Source: Sordariomycetes sp. S80-01Y
Lineage: Eukaryota; Ascomycota; Sordariomycetes
Length of the DNA stretch: 64,000 nt
Assembly (NCBI GenBank): GCA_037042185.1
Contig: JAXQJY010000026.1
Span: 1,612,001 to 1,676,000 of the forward strand
Reading direction: 5' to 3'
The notes under the pieces were generated by a model. That model had not been told where the DNA came from. It saw only the letters and a list, made by a program, of their open reading frames with translations, and searched no databases. This document shows positions 20,901 to 31,416 of this stretch, piece after piece. The position numbers and the translations under genes are program-made. The first letter of the stretch is position 1. Every line of letters starts with the position of its first letter.

Positions 20901-22790
20901 CTCGTCCACACAGCAGACGGCAGAGCCACCTGTCAGCATCATTCCCAGCTGGAGCTTACGCTTTTGACCACCGGACAGGGTGTCGACCTGAGCCTTGCGC
21001 TTCTGGGTGAGACCGATGGCCTCAATAAGCTCGAAGAGCTCTTCCTTCGTAGCCTTGGCATGCGGGGACTTGAGATTGTTGAAGATCTGAAGGTGCTCGA
21101 GAACAGTGAGATCGCCCCAGAGAACATTCTTCTGCGGCGCAATGCCGATACCACCCGAGGCGTCGATAGAGACACTGCCCTGGTTGAATCGGTGCAGACC
21201 GGCGACAGCATCGAGAGTGGTGCTCTTACCAGAACCATTGGCACCGAGAAGAGAAAGGATCTGGCCCTTCTTCGCCGTCAGCGTCAAGTTATCGACAGCC
21301 ACTGTGGGAGCACGCGGCTTGACAATGAAGGAGAAGATGCGTCGCAGGAGACTCGGGCTGTAGACCTTGGTTAATCCATCAATGTGAACAGCATCATGGG
21401 GCGTCTTCTCAGAGGGGTCGCCCTTGTAGACCTTGCGGCTCTCCGCGGCGACGCCGTGGATCACACGCTCGAGGTAAGCGGCGATGCAGGGGTACACGAA
21501 GAATTGCGCGGCGAGAAGGATCCAGTGGACGATGCCGGGCATGCGGTTGTTGCTGTTGGGAGGGGCCTCGAGGAGGTCGGCGGCCATGCCCTGGCCCTCG
21601 TACTTGGCGATGTAGATGAAGAAGAAGATCATGTTGGCCGGTGCGAAGAGGGCGCTGAGGACCGCCACGGCGGCGGTTGGCGGATCGGGCAGCGCCTGGG
21701 CGAGGACTGCGAGTAGCAGGAAGGTCAGGGCGTTGACGGCACCGGACAGTTGGGCCTTCTTGAAGAGAGTTCCACCCATGATAGCCAGCGAGGTGATTGC
21801 CAGGCCCGCAAGGATGAAGTGAACGAGGACGATGCCAACGTTGGTGTTCTTCCAGATCATGAAGCGGGTGATGATGGAGGCCGCAACCCAGCCGGGGAAG
21901 TACGTCATGGCGTAGGAGTACAGGAAGGACAGCATGCGCGCAAGCTGGGCCTCCCAGTCGTAGGCGGTCGGCATCATGGCGTCGATCAGCTGCGAGAGAC
22001 CGCTCTCGCGCTCCGTCGCAATGGCACCGGGGAGGCGATAAGCAAGACCGTAGAAGACGATGGACAAGGCCACCGAGTTGTACATGGTGAAGGTGTTCTG
22101 GTAGTTCTTAGTCACACGCGCCTCGCGCTCGGTTTCGGTCTCATCCGTGAAAGGCCACTCCTCGGTGTTGCTCAGGTCGGGCCCATCGCTGCCGTCGGAG
22201 TCTATCTTGGCAATGGCCTCGTCGACGGCGCGCTGGAGCGGCAGCAGGTAGATCTGAGCATCGTTCTTGTTGTCCTTGACCTTGAACTCGCGACCAAACG
22301 CCCTGTCACCGCGGAGGGTGTAGTTCCAGCCACTGCCGCTGCCCTCATTGGGGGAGGAGTTGAAGACTACGGCGCCGAAGCAGTTGGAGGCGCCCTGGTA
22401 GGAGGATTCGCACTCGTAGCCGAGATTGTCGTCGTTGGCGATGGTCTTGGCCACCTTTCCGGCGTCCTCGACCGTCCTGGTCAGGTCGTTGATGACAGTC
22501 TCGATGTCGCCGCCGGTGTGGTCGTTGTGGATGAAGACAACTGTGTCGCGCGAGTTGATGCCCGCGCCGAGGGCCTCTCTGAAGCTGCGTATAGGTCGCG
22601 GTTCGCCGATGCCGAACTCATCCTGAGGCCCACCGACCCGTTGCAGGATACCGAGATAGAGCGTGAGGAGGACGGGGAGCAGGATGGCCGTGTACAGCGT
22701 CGACACCATATGACGGCTGAAGAGGATGGTGAAGTTCTTTGTGGACAGCGTGTTCGTCTGGCCCCAGAGGGCCGATTTGCGAGCCGGCAT
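17952..22790 (-). CDS. ABC transporter, ABCA-type full transporter
   Basis: Single-exon 1612-aa full transporter with the order TMD1-NBD1-TMD2-NBD2. An N-terminal membrane anchor (around VSTLYTAILLPVLLTLYLGI) is followed by a large extracytosolic loop of ~190 residues and a six-helix bundle, as in ABCA exporters. NBD1 has LLGANGSGKST, LSGGQKRKLQLG and CCVDEVSSGID. NBD2 has LLGPNGAGKST, LSGGNKRKLSLG and ILLDEPSSGLD. Both Walker A, signature and Walker B sets are intact, so it should be an active ATPase. ABCA proteins generally move lipids between membrane leaflets or into vacuole-like compartments; the actual substrate here is unknown. Fungal ABCA genes are few per genome and many fungi have only one. 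The start MPARKSALWGQ is the first ATG of the frame. Confidence 0.95.
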   Translation of the reverse strand: MPARKSALWGQTNTLSTKNFTILFSRHMVSTLYTAILLPVLLTLYLGILQRVGGPQDEFGIGEPRPIRSFREALGAGINSRDTVVFIHNDHTGGDIETVINDLTRTVEDAGKVAKTIANDDNLGYECESSYQGASNCFGAVVFNSSPNEGSGSGWNYTLRGDRAFGREFKVKDNKNDAQIYLLPLQRAVDEAIAKIDSDGSDGPDLSNTEEWPFTDETETEREARVTKNYQNTFTMYNSVALSIVFYGLAYRLPGAIATERESGLSQLIDAMMPTAYDWEAQLARMLSFLYSYAMTYFPGWVAASIITRFMIWKNTNVGIVLVHFILAGLAITSLAIMGGTLFKKAQLSGAVNALTFLLLAVLAQALPDPPTAAVAVLSALFAPANMIFFFIYIAKYEGQGMAADLLEAPPNSNNRMPGIVHWILLAAQFFVYPCIAAYLERVIHGVAAESRKVYKGDPSEKTPHDAVHIDGLTKVYSPSLLRRIFSFIVKPRAPTVAVDNLTLTAKKGQILSLLGANGSGKSTTLDAVAGLHRFNQGSVSIDASGGIGIAPQKNVLWGDLTVLEHLQIFNNLKSPHAKATKEELFELIEAIGLTQKRKAQVDTLSGGQKRKLQLGMMLTGGSAVCCVDEVSSGIDPLSRRKIWDILLSERGRRTIILTTHFLDEADLLSDDIAILSKGSLRAQGSPVALKDKLGAGYRVHVLNAKNVRNPPTIDGVSCKVTSTNIIYTAPSSQLAAEVIRVLEAAGLEYRMSSPTIEDVFLAVAEEVRGDQPHNGTVSPNGIGLATMTSDDSTTAVTQKNSSLELLSGKQSGFFKQVATLLNKRVTLFKTNWVPYVVAFVIPIIAACATQALVMDADQVGCEPQQQGRAENADQFTGLLDNALFVAGPRNEVEDLASNLVGNLTGSNGELPFEFRNSFSDFQSYIEGHRKEVLPGGWWFGSNDQPPTIAYRADDGTSVQTSILTQNLLNVMRSNISISTEYIPFDRNTPAGITDSIMLAAIFCIAVCIAPAFFGFYPNVERRSNVRGLQYSSGVRSLPLWVSHLSFDFAIFVVAFIVAAIAFAVSSDVWYAPGYLFPIFVLYALSSVLLAYIWSLFMATQLATFAGIFVYNVVGFAIYFIAFLFITSFSGVTVTERNMLLGHYIISVFFPIGSLFRALMVGLNLWATACDGYDLYSYPGSINAYGGPILYLTVQSILLFCFLLWWDSGNKLPSFLTKKKAIQQPSWEPNQDPEIARELTRVHTAGNQDGLQVKNLVKVFGDYTAVDNVTFGVQHGEVFALLGPNGAGKSTTISLIRGDIPPSKGGGDVFVENISVTDHRALARANLGVCPQFDAIDNMTVLEHLRHYARLRGISDVERQVQAVIRAVGLEAFTTTMAPHLSGGNKRKLSLGIALTGNPSVILLDEPSSGLDAAAKRIMWRTLEKIVPGRSILLTTHSMEEADALASRAGILAQRMLAVGEVDTLRQRFGDSLYVHLVSRTAPHSTPEEMERMRAWVLHLFPSASIEPETYHGQMRFSVPASAVRARAQKNNPNANANEGSAIGQLIVLLEENRQVMGIEHHSVSPTTLNDVFLSIVGQHNVQEEGYVANPDDEKKGSGIPWVKIRKALFMF

Positions 22791-25362
22791 GGCGGCGGTG
22801 GTGAGTCTGTTAAGGCCAGACGGTCCAGTTTTCGGTATTGTAAAGCTAGTTGAGTCTCTATAATCGAGGCTTCTGTTCGACGATTTCCCTCTTCCCAGCC
22901 GACGATCTGGAGAAGAGTCTAAGGAGATTGGTTAGTGAGTGTCTCGTTTCGCACGCGAGACAGAAATGACAGGAATTCCTTCGCACGGCCGCCTTTTCAG
23001 ACATGGCATCCTTTTGAACAACAGGCTCCTCCTCACAGCGGATCTCCATAATGTCGCAGCCCTCCCTCTGGGGGCCGGGACATGTGGGTGCCGTGCGGCG
23101 TCAGGGGGGGGGGGGACCCGTTGGGAGGCATCCTCTCGCTCACTGCCACCAGAACCACAGGCGTCTTCACTTGGGGGCGATGACGTGTTTGCCCTAGCGT
23201 CGCCCATCCTGGGATTCGGGGGCAGCTGATTCGCTGGCCCGTACAAAGCGAGACCCGACGTGGTAATACCCGAGCACATCGCTTGTCCACCGTGGATCTG
23301 TCTGGCGGTGCCAACGCGCTGCACGACAACCTTATTTTCGCTTGGCGGTTGCAGGCTCAAGATGATCATCACTTCGAAGTTACCTTCTGACTGTACCCAG
23401 GGGGCATCTCGTCTCCATTGTAGATCAACCTCGTTATGTTACACATCCACTGTCCATCATCTCGCCTCTCGAGAACAGCAATGCCAGAGACAACCTGAAC
23501 GCTCGGTGATAGCTTCACTTGAACAGCAATAAGCCGAACTGTCAATAAGCCGAGCTGCCCCTGGACGTCATCATCTCCCGGCCGCTGTTGGCGGCGTACG
23601 GCGGCGTCTGCTGTTGGTCCACTCGTACAGGGCCCCCACCGCAACAGTGCCGCTTGGCTCCCGTCAGAGGCTGGTCTGGCGGCGCAGCAGCAAAGGCAGC
23701 ATCACCTTCACTCGTTTGATACTTTTTTGACGTTCACTGTGATGTTGGTGATGTGCCGCGAGCCGGTGGCCAGTGGGGACGCTGTTAACATTCAAGGCTG
23801 TGGCGGATCGAGAAGAGCGGCGGCACTGGCAGTCCCACGTCCCCTTACTCGCCGTGTTGTACAGCATTCTCCGCGTAGGGCTGTGCACAAGTGGTTCGTT
23901 CGGCGGTCAGGCTGTCGCAGGGCTGATTTCTAGTCTACGGAGTACCAGCGGCACCAAGCGTGGCTTCCGCGAGAGCATGCACCGCCCTCGACCGCCCCTT
24001 AGCCACAAAAGATTTCACTGTTTCAATTCTAATCCCCCTAATCTTGGCTTCTGAGATGATGCCTGGTTGCCACAAGGCACGGCTGTGGAATGGTGATTGG
24101 GAAGATACCCTGGAACCAACAAGGCGGCTGTTTGCTCTGGGAGCCAGGATCGCAGCGTCATGGTGCGGGTTTTGATGGCAAAGGCATAGGAGTTCCTCGC
24201 TGCTCAGTGCTCTAAATAGCGACATGTTGGCTCTTCAAAAGTTTCAAACATAGTAAGTTTCTGGGTGTTGGATGCACTTCGACTGCTGGCCTTCCGCCGT
24301 GCAACGGCGCTTCCTGTGGCCAATCGAAGGGGGTCGGATTCGGCGATGGCGTCAAGCTCGCTGCAGCCGACCGCACGCATCGGAGGGATGATCGAAAGCC
24401 GGCGATGAGGTCATGACCGAAGTCAAGGCCTGCGTTGATGCGGCGTCTATGAGCATTGTGTTTGTTAGTAACAACTCGACGGTCTTGAGGAGAGAGTGAG
24501 GTTTGTGGTGGGAGTCTCGCCTGCGCCCAGTGCTCTCACGCGGTTCGAGGCCGCAGGTTCAGACAACAAGACGGCAATAGGCGGTACTCGAGAAACAGAG
24601 AAGACGCGGTGCAAGAAAGAATGTCTCGCTAAAGTCATCGGGTCGTTGGCTGGTGTATATAGTCGTCCGCGGCTTGTTGTCAAACCCGACACTGCGCACC
24701 TGGCTTACTATCAGCATCCTGATCTGCGCGGAAAACACCACAAGCTTGGGCGTTTGACATGCCGTACTTCCGATTGGATCGGCATTTTAAGAGTTTTGTA
24801 ACAGATTCTTATCAACAATATCCTTGATACCCCATGTTCACCCTTTCAGGGACCATGGTCGCGAACTGGAGAAACCATGCGTTGCGCAAGGACGTACTAC
24901 CCGCGAGCTGAAGGGCAAAGAGAACCTGACAAGCTTGGCCAAGATCCGGAAATGCATACAAGATGAACTATCTTCAGTCTCCGACCCTAAAATCTATTTT
25001 CATCGAATTGGCGGCCAATTAGTGCTTCGCTTCCCGTAATAGATAGCTGTTTGACCTTACACAAGCACTCTCATCCATTGATTTTGGGACTTTGGCAGAC
25101 TGGTGGTTCGACGCCGCACAGCTGCATCCGCAATGCCACAAATCACAATACGCCTGACCCAGGGTTTACCGTCTCCGCAAGCTTCAAGATGTAGAACGTC
25201 AATTGCCAACAAGAGGCCAACCTCCCTCCGCTGGAAACCTCCACTCAAACCCTCCAAGCGTCCGACCAGTGCAGCGGCAGAGCCGTAGAGAGACGACAGC
25301 CAGACGGGACAGGGCGGTTCGGCGACTGGACATGCGCTGCGTGCGAGGCGACCGATCTCGGC
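22791..25362. other. 2.6 kb divergent intergenic region
   Basis: Lies between the divergent ABCA and membrane-protein genes. No supportable coding exon. It holds a run of 12 G at 23104-23115. A tRNA-like T-arm (GCGG-TTCGAGG-CCGC) near 24540 lacks an A box or cloverleaf around it. Confidence 0.5.
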
Positions 25363-27684
25363 ATGGCATCCCATCACCAGGCTCAGATGCCCCAGTTCAG
25401 CTTCATGAACCAAGACACGAGCTACAGCGCCGTCTCACACAATGACGATGCCGACATCGCAGAGCAAGGACGCTCCGACAACATCGAGATGGACCGCTTC
25501 TCGCGCGTATCAGGCGCTTCAGAGATTTCGCAGCCTTACAGCTCAGGATACCGAGTTCACGATGAGTCCGTGTCACCGCTGACCACTGCGGACGATCGCA
25601 GCACTGGTTACCACCCAGGGTCCAGCGAAGAGAAGCCTGCGCCCATAGCGACGCCAAAGCCAGGCTGGGAAGTCTTGTTCGCGGATACGCTGGCCATAGG
25701 GGCTCCTCTTGGCCTTTTGATCTTTTCCATTATACTGTGGCTGAAGGACCAGACGGATGCGAAAGAGTCGACGATAAAGGGGTTCCAGAACGCAACGCAG
25801 GTGGTGAGTGAGGTCCTCTCGAACAACCGTATGAGCTGAAGACGATTAACGGGAACGCAGCTTTCAACCTTGTTCCCTGTATTGTTTGCTGCCATTGTTG
25901 GGAGGCTCATGATGCAAATGGCTCGGTTCAAGCTCGAGCAAGGAACCACTTTGGGCAGCCTGGAACAACTACTCGGAAGTCGTACCGTTGGAGGAGCGGT
26001 ACTCACCCCTTTCCACCTTCGATCTTTTAACCTCCTCGCGCTCGCGCTCGTGCTGCTATGGGCTTTCTCTCCTCTTGGGGCGCAGGCGCTCTTACGATTT
26101 GTCGAGCCCAAGCTCACCGGAATCGAGGAGGCGGCCGAAGCAGGCTACTTCGACGCGAGGGCGTCGCCCCAGTTCGAAGAGTTCGCTAGACAGGGCACAT
26201 GGTACCAAGAAGAGGCAGACCAGGTGATGAATATCATTGACCGGATATACAGTGGGGTCCTTCTTGCTCCGATGTCAGTCAAGGAGGATGTGATGGATCT
26301 GTGGGGGAACGTCAAGGTCCCGTTCTTGACGAAGACTGCCGATGACAGGCAAGACCGATGGACTGACGTGTCCGAGATACCTGGTCGAGTAAAGTATTCA
26401 TCACTGGTTGGGATCCCCTTGGCCAACATTACACGTGGCAACACGACTTTAAAAATGGAATCGACGTATCTTGAAGCTGTGTGCGACAAGCCAGAGTTCT
26501 TCGGAGTTGTTGGACATCCAGACTTCCCCATGGACCTCAACGATACAGAATCGCGGAGAGCAAAGCGATTGATCTCCGAGAATGCGTATTCTGGGTTTGG
26601 CGACCACATCTTGGACAATGGTACGTACCAAGGAGCTGGCCACGATGTCAACCTGCCTTGGAGTCTGGCGGTTGACCGCTTGATAGACCTTCGTTGGGCC
26701 AACGGCAGCTGGATCCCCAACCAGTGCCCCAAGGATATGCGTATCACAGACGGCGAGGACTGCACGGACCTAACTTCTGGGGGCAAGAACGCGACGCTCA
26801 TTGACAGCCTTTCCATCTTCGACAAAGAAGACCGCGTGGAGGCCGGGCGGACGTCACTGCTTTTTCAAGCCGTCATCACCCAGGGCATGGTCGATGTTCG
26901 ACAACAGTACGGCTCACACTGCAACATCACGCAAAAGTACGTCGAGAACGAAGTCGAGTGCTTCAAGCTCGATAAGTCGGCCCGGGGAAACTGTCGAGTA
27001 GCTGCACAGCGACCTTCCAGAGCGCCGCACCCCCCAGAGGATATCAGCTACTTGTCCTTCCCGAGAGTCATGCACACGGTCTCGGAGTTCATGCCCAAGA
27101 GCGCTGGGCCTGACTCGACAAGCATGACCTCCTTTGACTTCACGCTGCAGTACCTGGCCGATCCGTCAGTGGCCAATATCTCGGCTGAGGGGAGGCTGAA
27201 CTTCGATTCCATCACGCCGTCTGAATTCAGCGAGAGGCTCTCACAAGTGCTCAACTCGTATATCAACATCGGCCAGATGTACACTGATGTTACAGGCAAC
27301 GGCAACATTCGTCAGAGCAAAACCGTACCGACCACTGTTACACGTGCCCTCGTCATCTTTCAGGTGGACAAGATGTGGGCAGCATTCTGTGTCATATCCA
27401 TCCTCGTCCTCCTCGGCGGTGGCGTGGTGGGTGCCGTCTTTGCTCACACCGCCGCCGGCCCCGAGGTGCTAGGGTTTGTTTCGACGTTGATTCGGGACTC
27501 GAGGTTTGTCAAGGTTCCTGATGAGCTCGCTGGCCAGGAGGGATTGGAAATAAGCGAGAGGTTCAGGAAGATCAGAATGAGGTTTGGAGTCTTGACGGAG
27601 CTGGGTGATGGCGCCACGACAGTCGGCACCAGCTTCGAGGGCAACACGTCCAGGATCAAGGACTTCTTAAAGGAGAGAAAGTGA
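25363..27684 (+). CDS. Fungal multi-span membrane protein, function unknown
   Basis: Two exons, 25363-25803 and 25861-27684, joined over a 57-nt intron (GTGAGT donor, GATTAAC branch, ACGCAG acceptor), product ~754 aa. An acidic, Ser-rich cytosolic leader of ~115 residues precedes a first membrane helix (LAIGAPLGLLIFSIILWL), a second (LFPVLFAAIVGRLMM) and a third (FNLLALALVLLWAFSPLGAQ). A ~450-residue domain follows with many N-x-S/T sites and Cys pairs, so it is probably outside the cell. It ends with a last helix (AAFCVISILVLLGGGVVGAVFAH) and a short tail. The pattern EQLLGSRTVGGAVL...WAFSPLGAQ recurs in a large, unnamed family of mould membrane proteins. I do not recognise a function. The frame ends at 27684. 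Confidence 0.8.
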
Positions 27685-27780
27685 GCATTATAGGTCCCAA
27701 TCGGCGTAATATAGTAGACATTGCTTCCCAGCACGCATATCCAAACTGACAATTACATACATGTGGATTGATGTCCACTG

Positions 27781-28575
27781 ATGCAGTCTGACACCAACAC
27801 AGCGTTGTATGGGCTTATCAAGGGAGACAGTCAGCCCCCAACTAACCCCCGAAAGAAGCCATCTCTAGCGGGTGCTGTCGGTGTTATGACCAGCGCCGCC
27901 GCTCTCACGTCGAGCCTCACCAGCTTCTGGCCGACGCCCCACACGAAGGATTCAGCAACTCACCGAAACACACAGGTCCCGGCGGTAAGACATTTACTCA
28001 GAAACGGAGTAAGACGCACCGATGAATGGGGAAATATTATGGCCTCGCGAAACATATGAAAAGAGAGGGCATCCCCAGCTCTGGGCGCGGACTGACGTAT
28101 CCCCCTCTCTTTCACATCCGACTCTTCAGATTCCCATGTTGACAAGACCCGGTCTCGACTTGGACGCACGCTTTTAGAGGAAGCTGAGTTAATTATTTCA
28201 GCGGCCCGCCTCGTCTCTTCATCTGTACCGTCCGGGCCGCTGGCATCTCGATCAGCTTCTGCTTCCCAGATCTCGAGCACCGCGCGCACCGAAACCATCC
28301 GAAGCAAGCCTGCTGACGCTGCAAAGGAAGAAACCGCCGCACCCCCTCGGGCCCTCCAGAGGCTGGACCTGTCTCCTCTCCCGGCCAGCGAATCCTCCCC
28401 CTCGCTTACCGCACGTTTCCGTGTCGCGGTTGGTTCTCTCGGGAAGGCACTGCGGCGTTTCTCAGGTCTTGGCCTCGACTCGCGCCAACAGCACGAAGGA
28501 AGCCCTCACATCCACGACGAGCCCGTTTCACTCGCACCGGTAATTACCCATCCCAACGAAGTCTTCGAGCACTGA
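27781..28575 (+). CDS. Possible hypothetical gene, exon junction unresolved
   Basis: Two protein-like blocks lie just downstream of the membrane-protein gene. The first (27781 to about 27984) begins MQSDTNTALYGLIKGD and stays open to a GTAAGA donor at 27985. The second (28130 to TGA at 28573-28575) reads LGRTLLEEAELIISAARLVS, then ARFRVAVGSLGKALRRFS, and ends THPNEVFEH. It follows a good CTGAC branch, pyrimidine tract and CAG acceptor. However, the donor leaves phase 0 while the acceptor needs phase 1, so the two do not join in frame. Either there is an extra exon or other splice site I missed, or the gene carries a frameshift and is broken. No family is recognised. Relation to the upstream gene is unclear. 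Confidence 0.3.
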
Positions 28576-31388
28576 TTTACTGGCGTGCTGCCTGATCCAC
28601 CAGCCCTGGCGTTGGCCTGTGTCATGCCGTGCCCGGACTTCGCAGCAACCGGACTCAGTCGCCCAGAAGCCACCGTCCCCTTGGCGACTGTGTCGTGCAT
28701 TGTCATGGGACTGGGCTGTTCGAATACCGCAATCCTCACCCCTTTCTCAATACAGATCACTTGGCGCGATTGATTAAAAACGCCATGGCGTATCGCATAC
28801 AAAAGGCCCCCAATGCTTGTCCTGCACTCGATCGCCGATGGGGGCGCTCGGGGAATAAGCCACAGCCTGGGCCCTCAGCGCCCTTCTCAGCTGACACCCG
28901 CGCGCGAGGGATTCACACACAACGAGCGGACTCTCCACCGGCAAGGAGAAGCCGCACGTTGCAGAGCTGAGTGTAGGATGAGGCTCGCAGGAGCTCTGGG
29001 CACCCTCAAAACCCTGGATGCATCCTGTGAGGGAGCCCTACGGCAGGGCTCGACGGCCAGAGGAGCACAGACGGGGAAGAAACACAGCATGGCATGCGCG
29101 GGACGAGATACGACGGCTGGCAGAAGGATCGCTACCCTCGCAGTGCAAGCTTCACAGGAATAGCTCTGCCAAGCGCCACGATAGCGCCCTGCAACCACCT
29201 GCAATCAGCGCCGTCAGCTGCGATCAGCGCCTCGCCTCGCCTTGCCTTGCCTCGCAGCTCTCTCGCTAGCTGAGAATAGCTGCGAATGGGTGCAGCAGCT
29301 ATTCTGCCATGATTAGCCGCGACACTCGGCAACGAACCGTCCGACTGCCTTCTCTTCAACTCCAGCCCGAAGCCCCAGACGCGCGACAGACGCACACTAG
29401 CATCCTCGCGACACGCCCCTCCTTCGTGCTGGGGAGGGATCTTGGTCTGTCACCGTTACAGATGGAGCTGGGGAGGGGTTGCATGCAGACACGACAGACC
29501 GACAAATGTGTCGAAAGAGGGGGATTGCGGTCTTGCAATCATGGGATTGTTGCGCGCCCCATGGACTTGTTCATCCTGGGCCCCCCTCCCCCTTCTGGGA
29601 GGCTGGTCGGTCGTCGCCTTACCCGTGTCTACTCCTACTCCTCCGTATCGCGACCCAGAGCAAGTGCCATCAGGCCAAGCCCTTGGCCTCGCTTGGTTTC
29701 TGCGAAGGTGTGTGCACCACAGATCGGGCGAACGCGTCAATAGTCGCAACTCAAAGTCAACGACATGGTAGAGGACGGTTACACGAGCACCGAGTCGAAC
29801 GGGGAACGAGAGTCGCGACGAGCTTCTCTGCGCGATGACCACGGGCGTCGCCACCCAGTGGATTGAGGGAGAGGTCGTGGTGTCAACGGCTATGCTCAGG
29901 GGCACGGGTGGCCTTCTTCCAGGCAGCACGGAGGACACCCGAGGTTGTCTGCGCCAGGCGACTCCGGCTCCCGCCTGGTATTCTTCCACCACCAACAGAC
30001 GTCGTGGCCTGGGGCTTGCTTGCTTCTGCATTGCATGAGACTGCTCTTGATATCCTGCCGCTTTCGCACAGCTTGCTTTATCAGCTGGGATGCCGACAGC
30101 AATCCATCGCGCTGAGGGTTTTCTTTAGTGCTTGGATTGTTGCGTCTTGGCAGACGCCGTAGTCGCATTTAGCTGCTGGTGCTCTTGGCGACGGAAGCGT
30201 CGTGGTCTGCCTCTTGCTAACCTCGTCGCTTCATCGGACAGTTCTTTTGTGACACCTCTGTCAATCATTACGCAAGGGCCGGGGTCGATATTCCTCCGTT
30301 CAAGTGAACACTGGGGCGGTTCAGGCAATGCAATCCCATGATCCCGCATGCCGAGCCACGGCCTGGAGTTCTAGGGCGTTCTGCCCAACGCAAACAATTC
30401 AGAGCGTGAGACAGTTTCAACTTGACAGCTTTCGCCATCCACCTACCATGTGGCTCGTTGATTATCCAGCGAAGAACCTGAGAGGGCCTCATCTATAGAC
30501 CGGTCGAGAAACCCTCGACATGCTGCATCCGGGATGTCTTCACTTGGACATCGAGTAAAGACCGCGGGGAAATAGCTGACCAGTCACACTCGGTCCCGGG
30601 ATGAAAGTTTGAGCGACTCGGCGTAGAAGGAAAGGAAGCACCTCTCGTCGACATCCCGGCAAAAGGAATTGACCTTCTCCACGCGCGCCAATCCTCAAAC
30701 CGGGCCAAGCCGTCAAGAAACCTCCCAGCGCGGACATCTCCCCAGTCCAAGTTTCGCAGCCGGCCATAACACCTTCTCGATTGGGATTGTCTGCAACTCG
30801 TAGATCCCTTCCACTTGATCGCCGCGTAAGGACCTTTCCTGGGAGTTGCGTAGCAGCGCCAGCAGCGTGTGAGGATCGAGATCGCTGTGTCACCCCGAGA
30901 GATGTGCGCCCAGGATGCCCAAGGCGAGCTCGCTTCAACGGGAGGATGCAAGTCAAGAAAACGTGGCGTAGGATGTACGCGGGGTAACCGTTGGGCCGTT
31001 GAGGGGAGGATGTCTCCGCGGGCAGCTCGGGCACGGAACGTGGAAGGCCTTGTGCCTTTTGCGCGGTAGGCAAAGGAGTCGCCGGGAGACGCTTTGGCCC
31101 CATGAAACACAGACGCAGCAGTCACGACAGATAGTAAAGCTATTAGCCGTAGGGTTATTGCACTCTGATTGCGTTCTCGGCTCTTGTTCATTCTCTTACT
31201 CCGGCCAGAGATAACTGCCGGGACAGTCCACGAAGAAGCGGCCAAGGCCTGGAGGCCGCGTCAACAATCAGTAATCCATCTCGCCGGGCGGATTACAACT
31301 TCCCGAGCTTACTGATTGCAATATAGTTCTATCTCATACGATCTAGTAGGCGCAGTAGCTATCAAGGGCTTTGCTAGACCCGCCAGAA

Positions 31389-31416
31389 CTCTCAGGCTCT
31401 CAGGCTCTCAGGCTCT
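31389..31416 (+). repeat. 8-nt tandem repeat, 3.5 copies
   Basis: CTCTCAGG is repeated three times without change, followed by CTCT. It lies in the 11 kb gene-free stretch. Confidence 0.9.

Noticed and set aside
21750-22853. 367-codon plus-strand open frame
   Set aside because: Antisense of the ABCA transporter N-terminal region; no motif and no splice support.
23104-23115. Runs of G (also 35826-35836, 62081-62090) as functional elements
   Set aside because: Single homopolymers without further G tracts in register; quadruplex formation cannot be argued from these alone.
24520-24560. Possible tRNA (T-arm with TTCGAGG loop)
   Set aside because: Four-base stem only, no A box, no anticodon arm and no acceptor stem at the right distance.
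30493-31245. 250-codon minus-strand open frame in the gene-free stretch
   Set aside because: Starts at TTG, composition Arg/Ser/Pro-rich, overlapped by open frames in other phases, no domain or introns.
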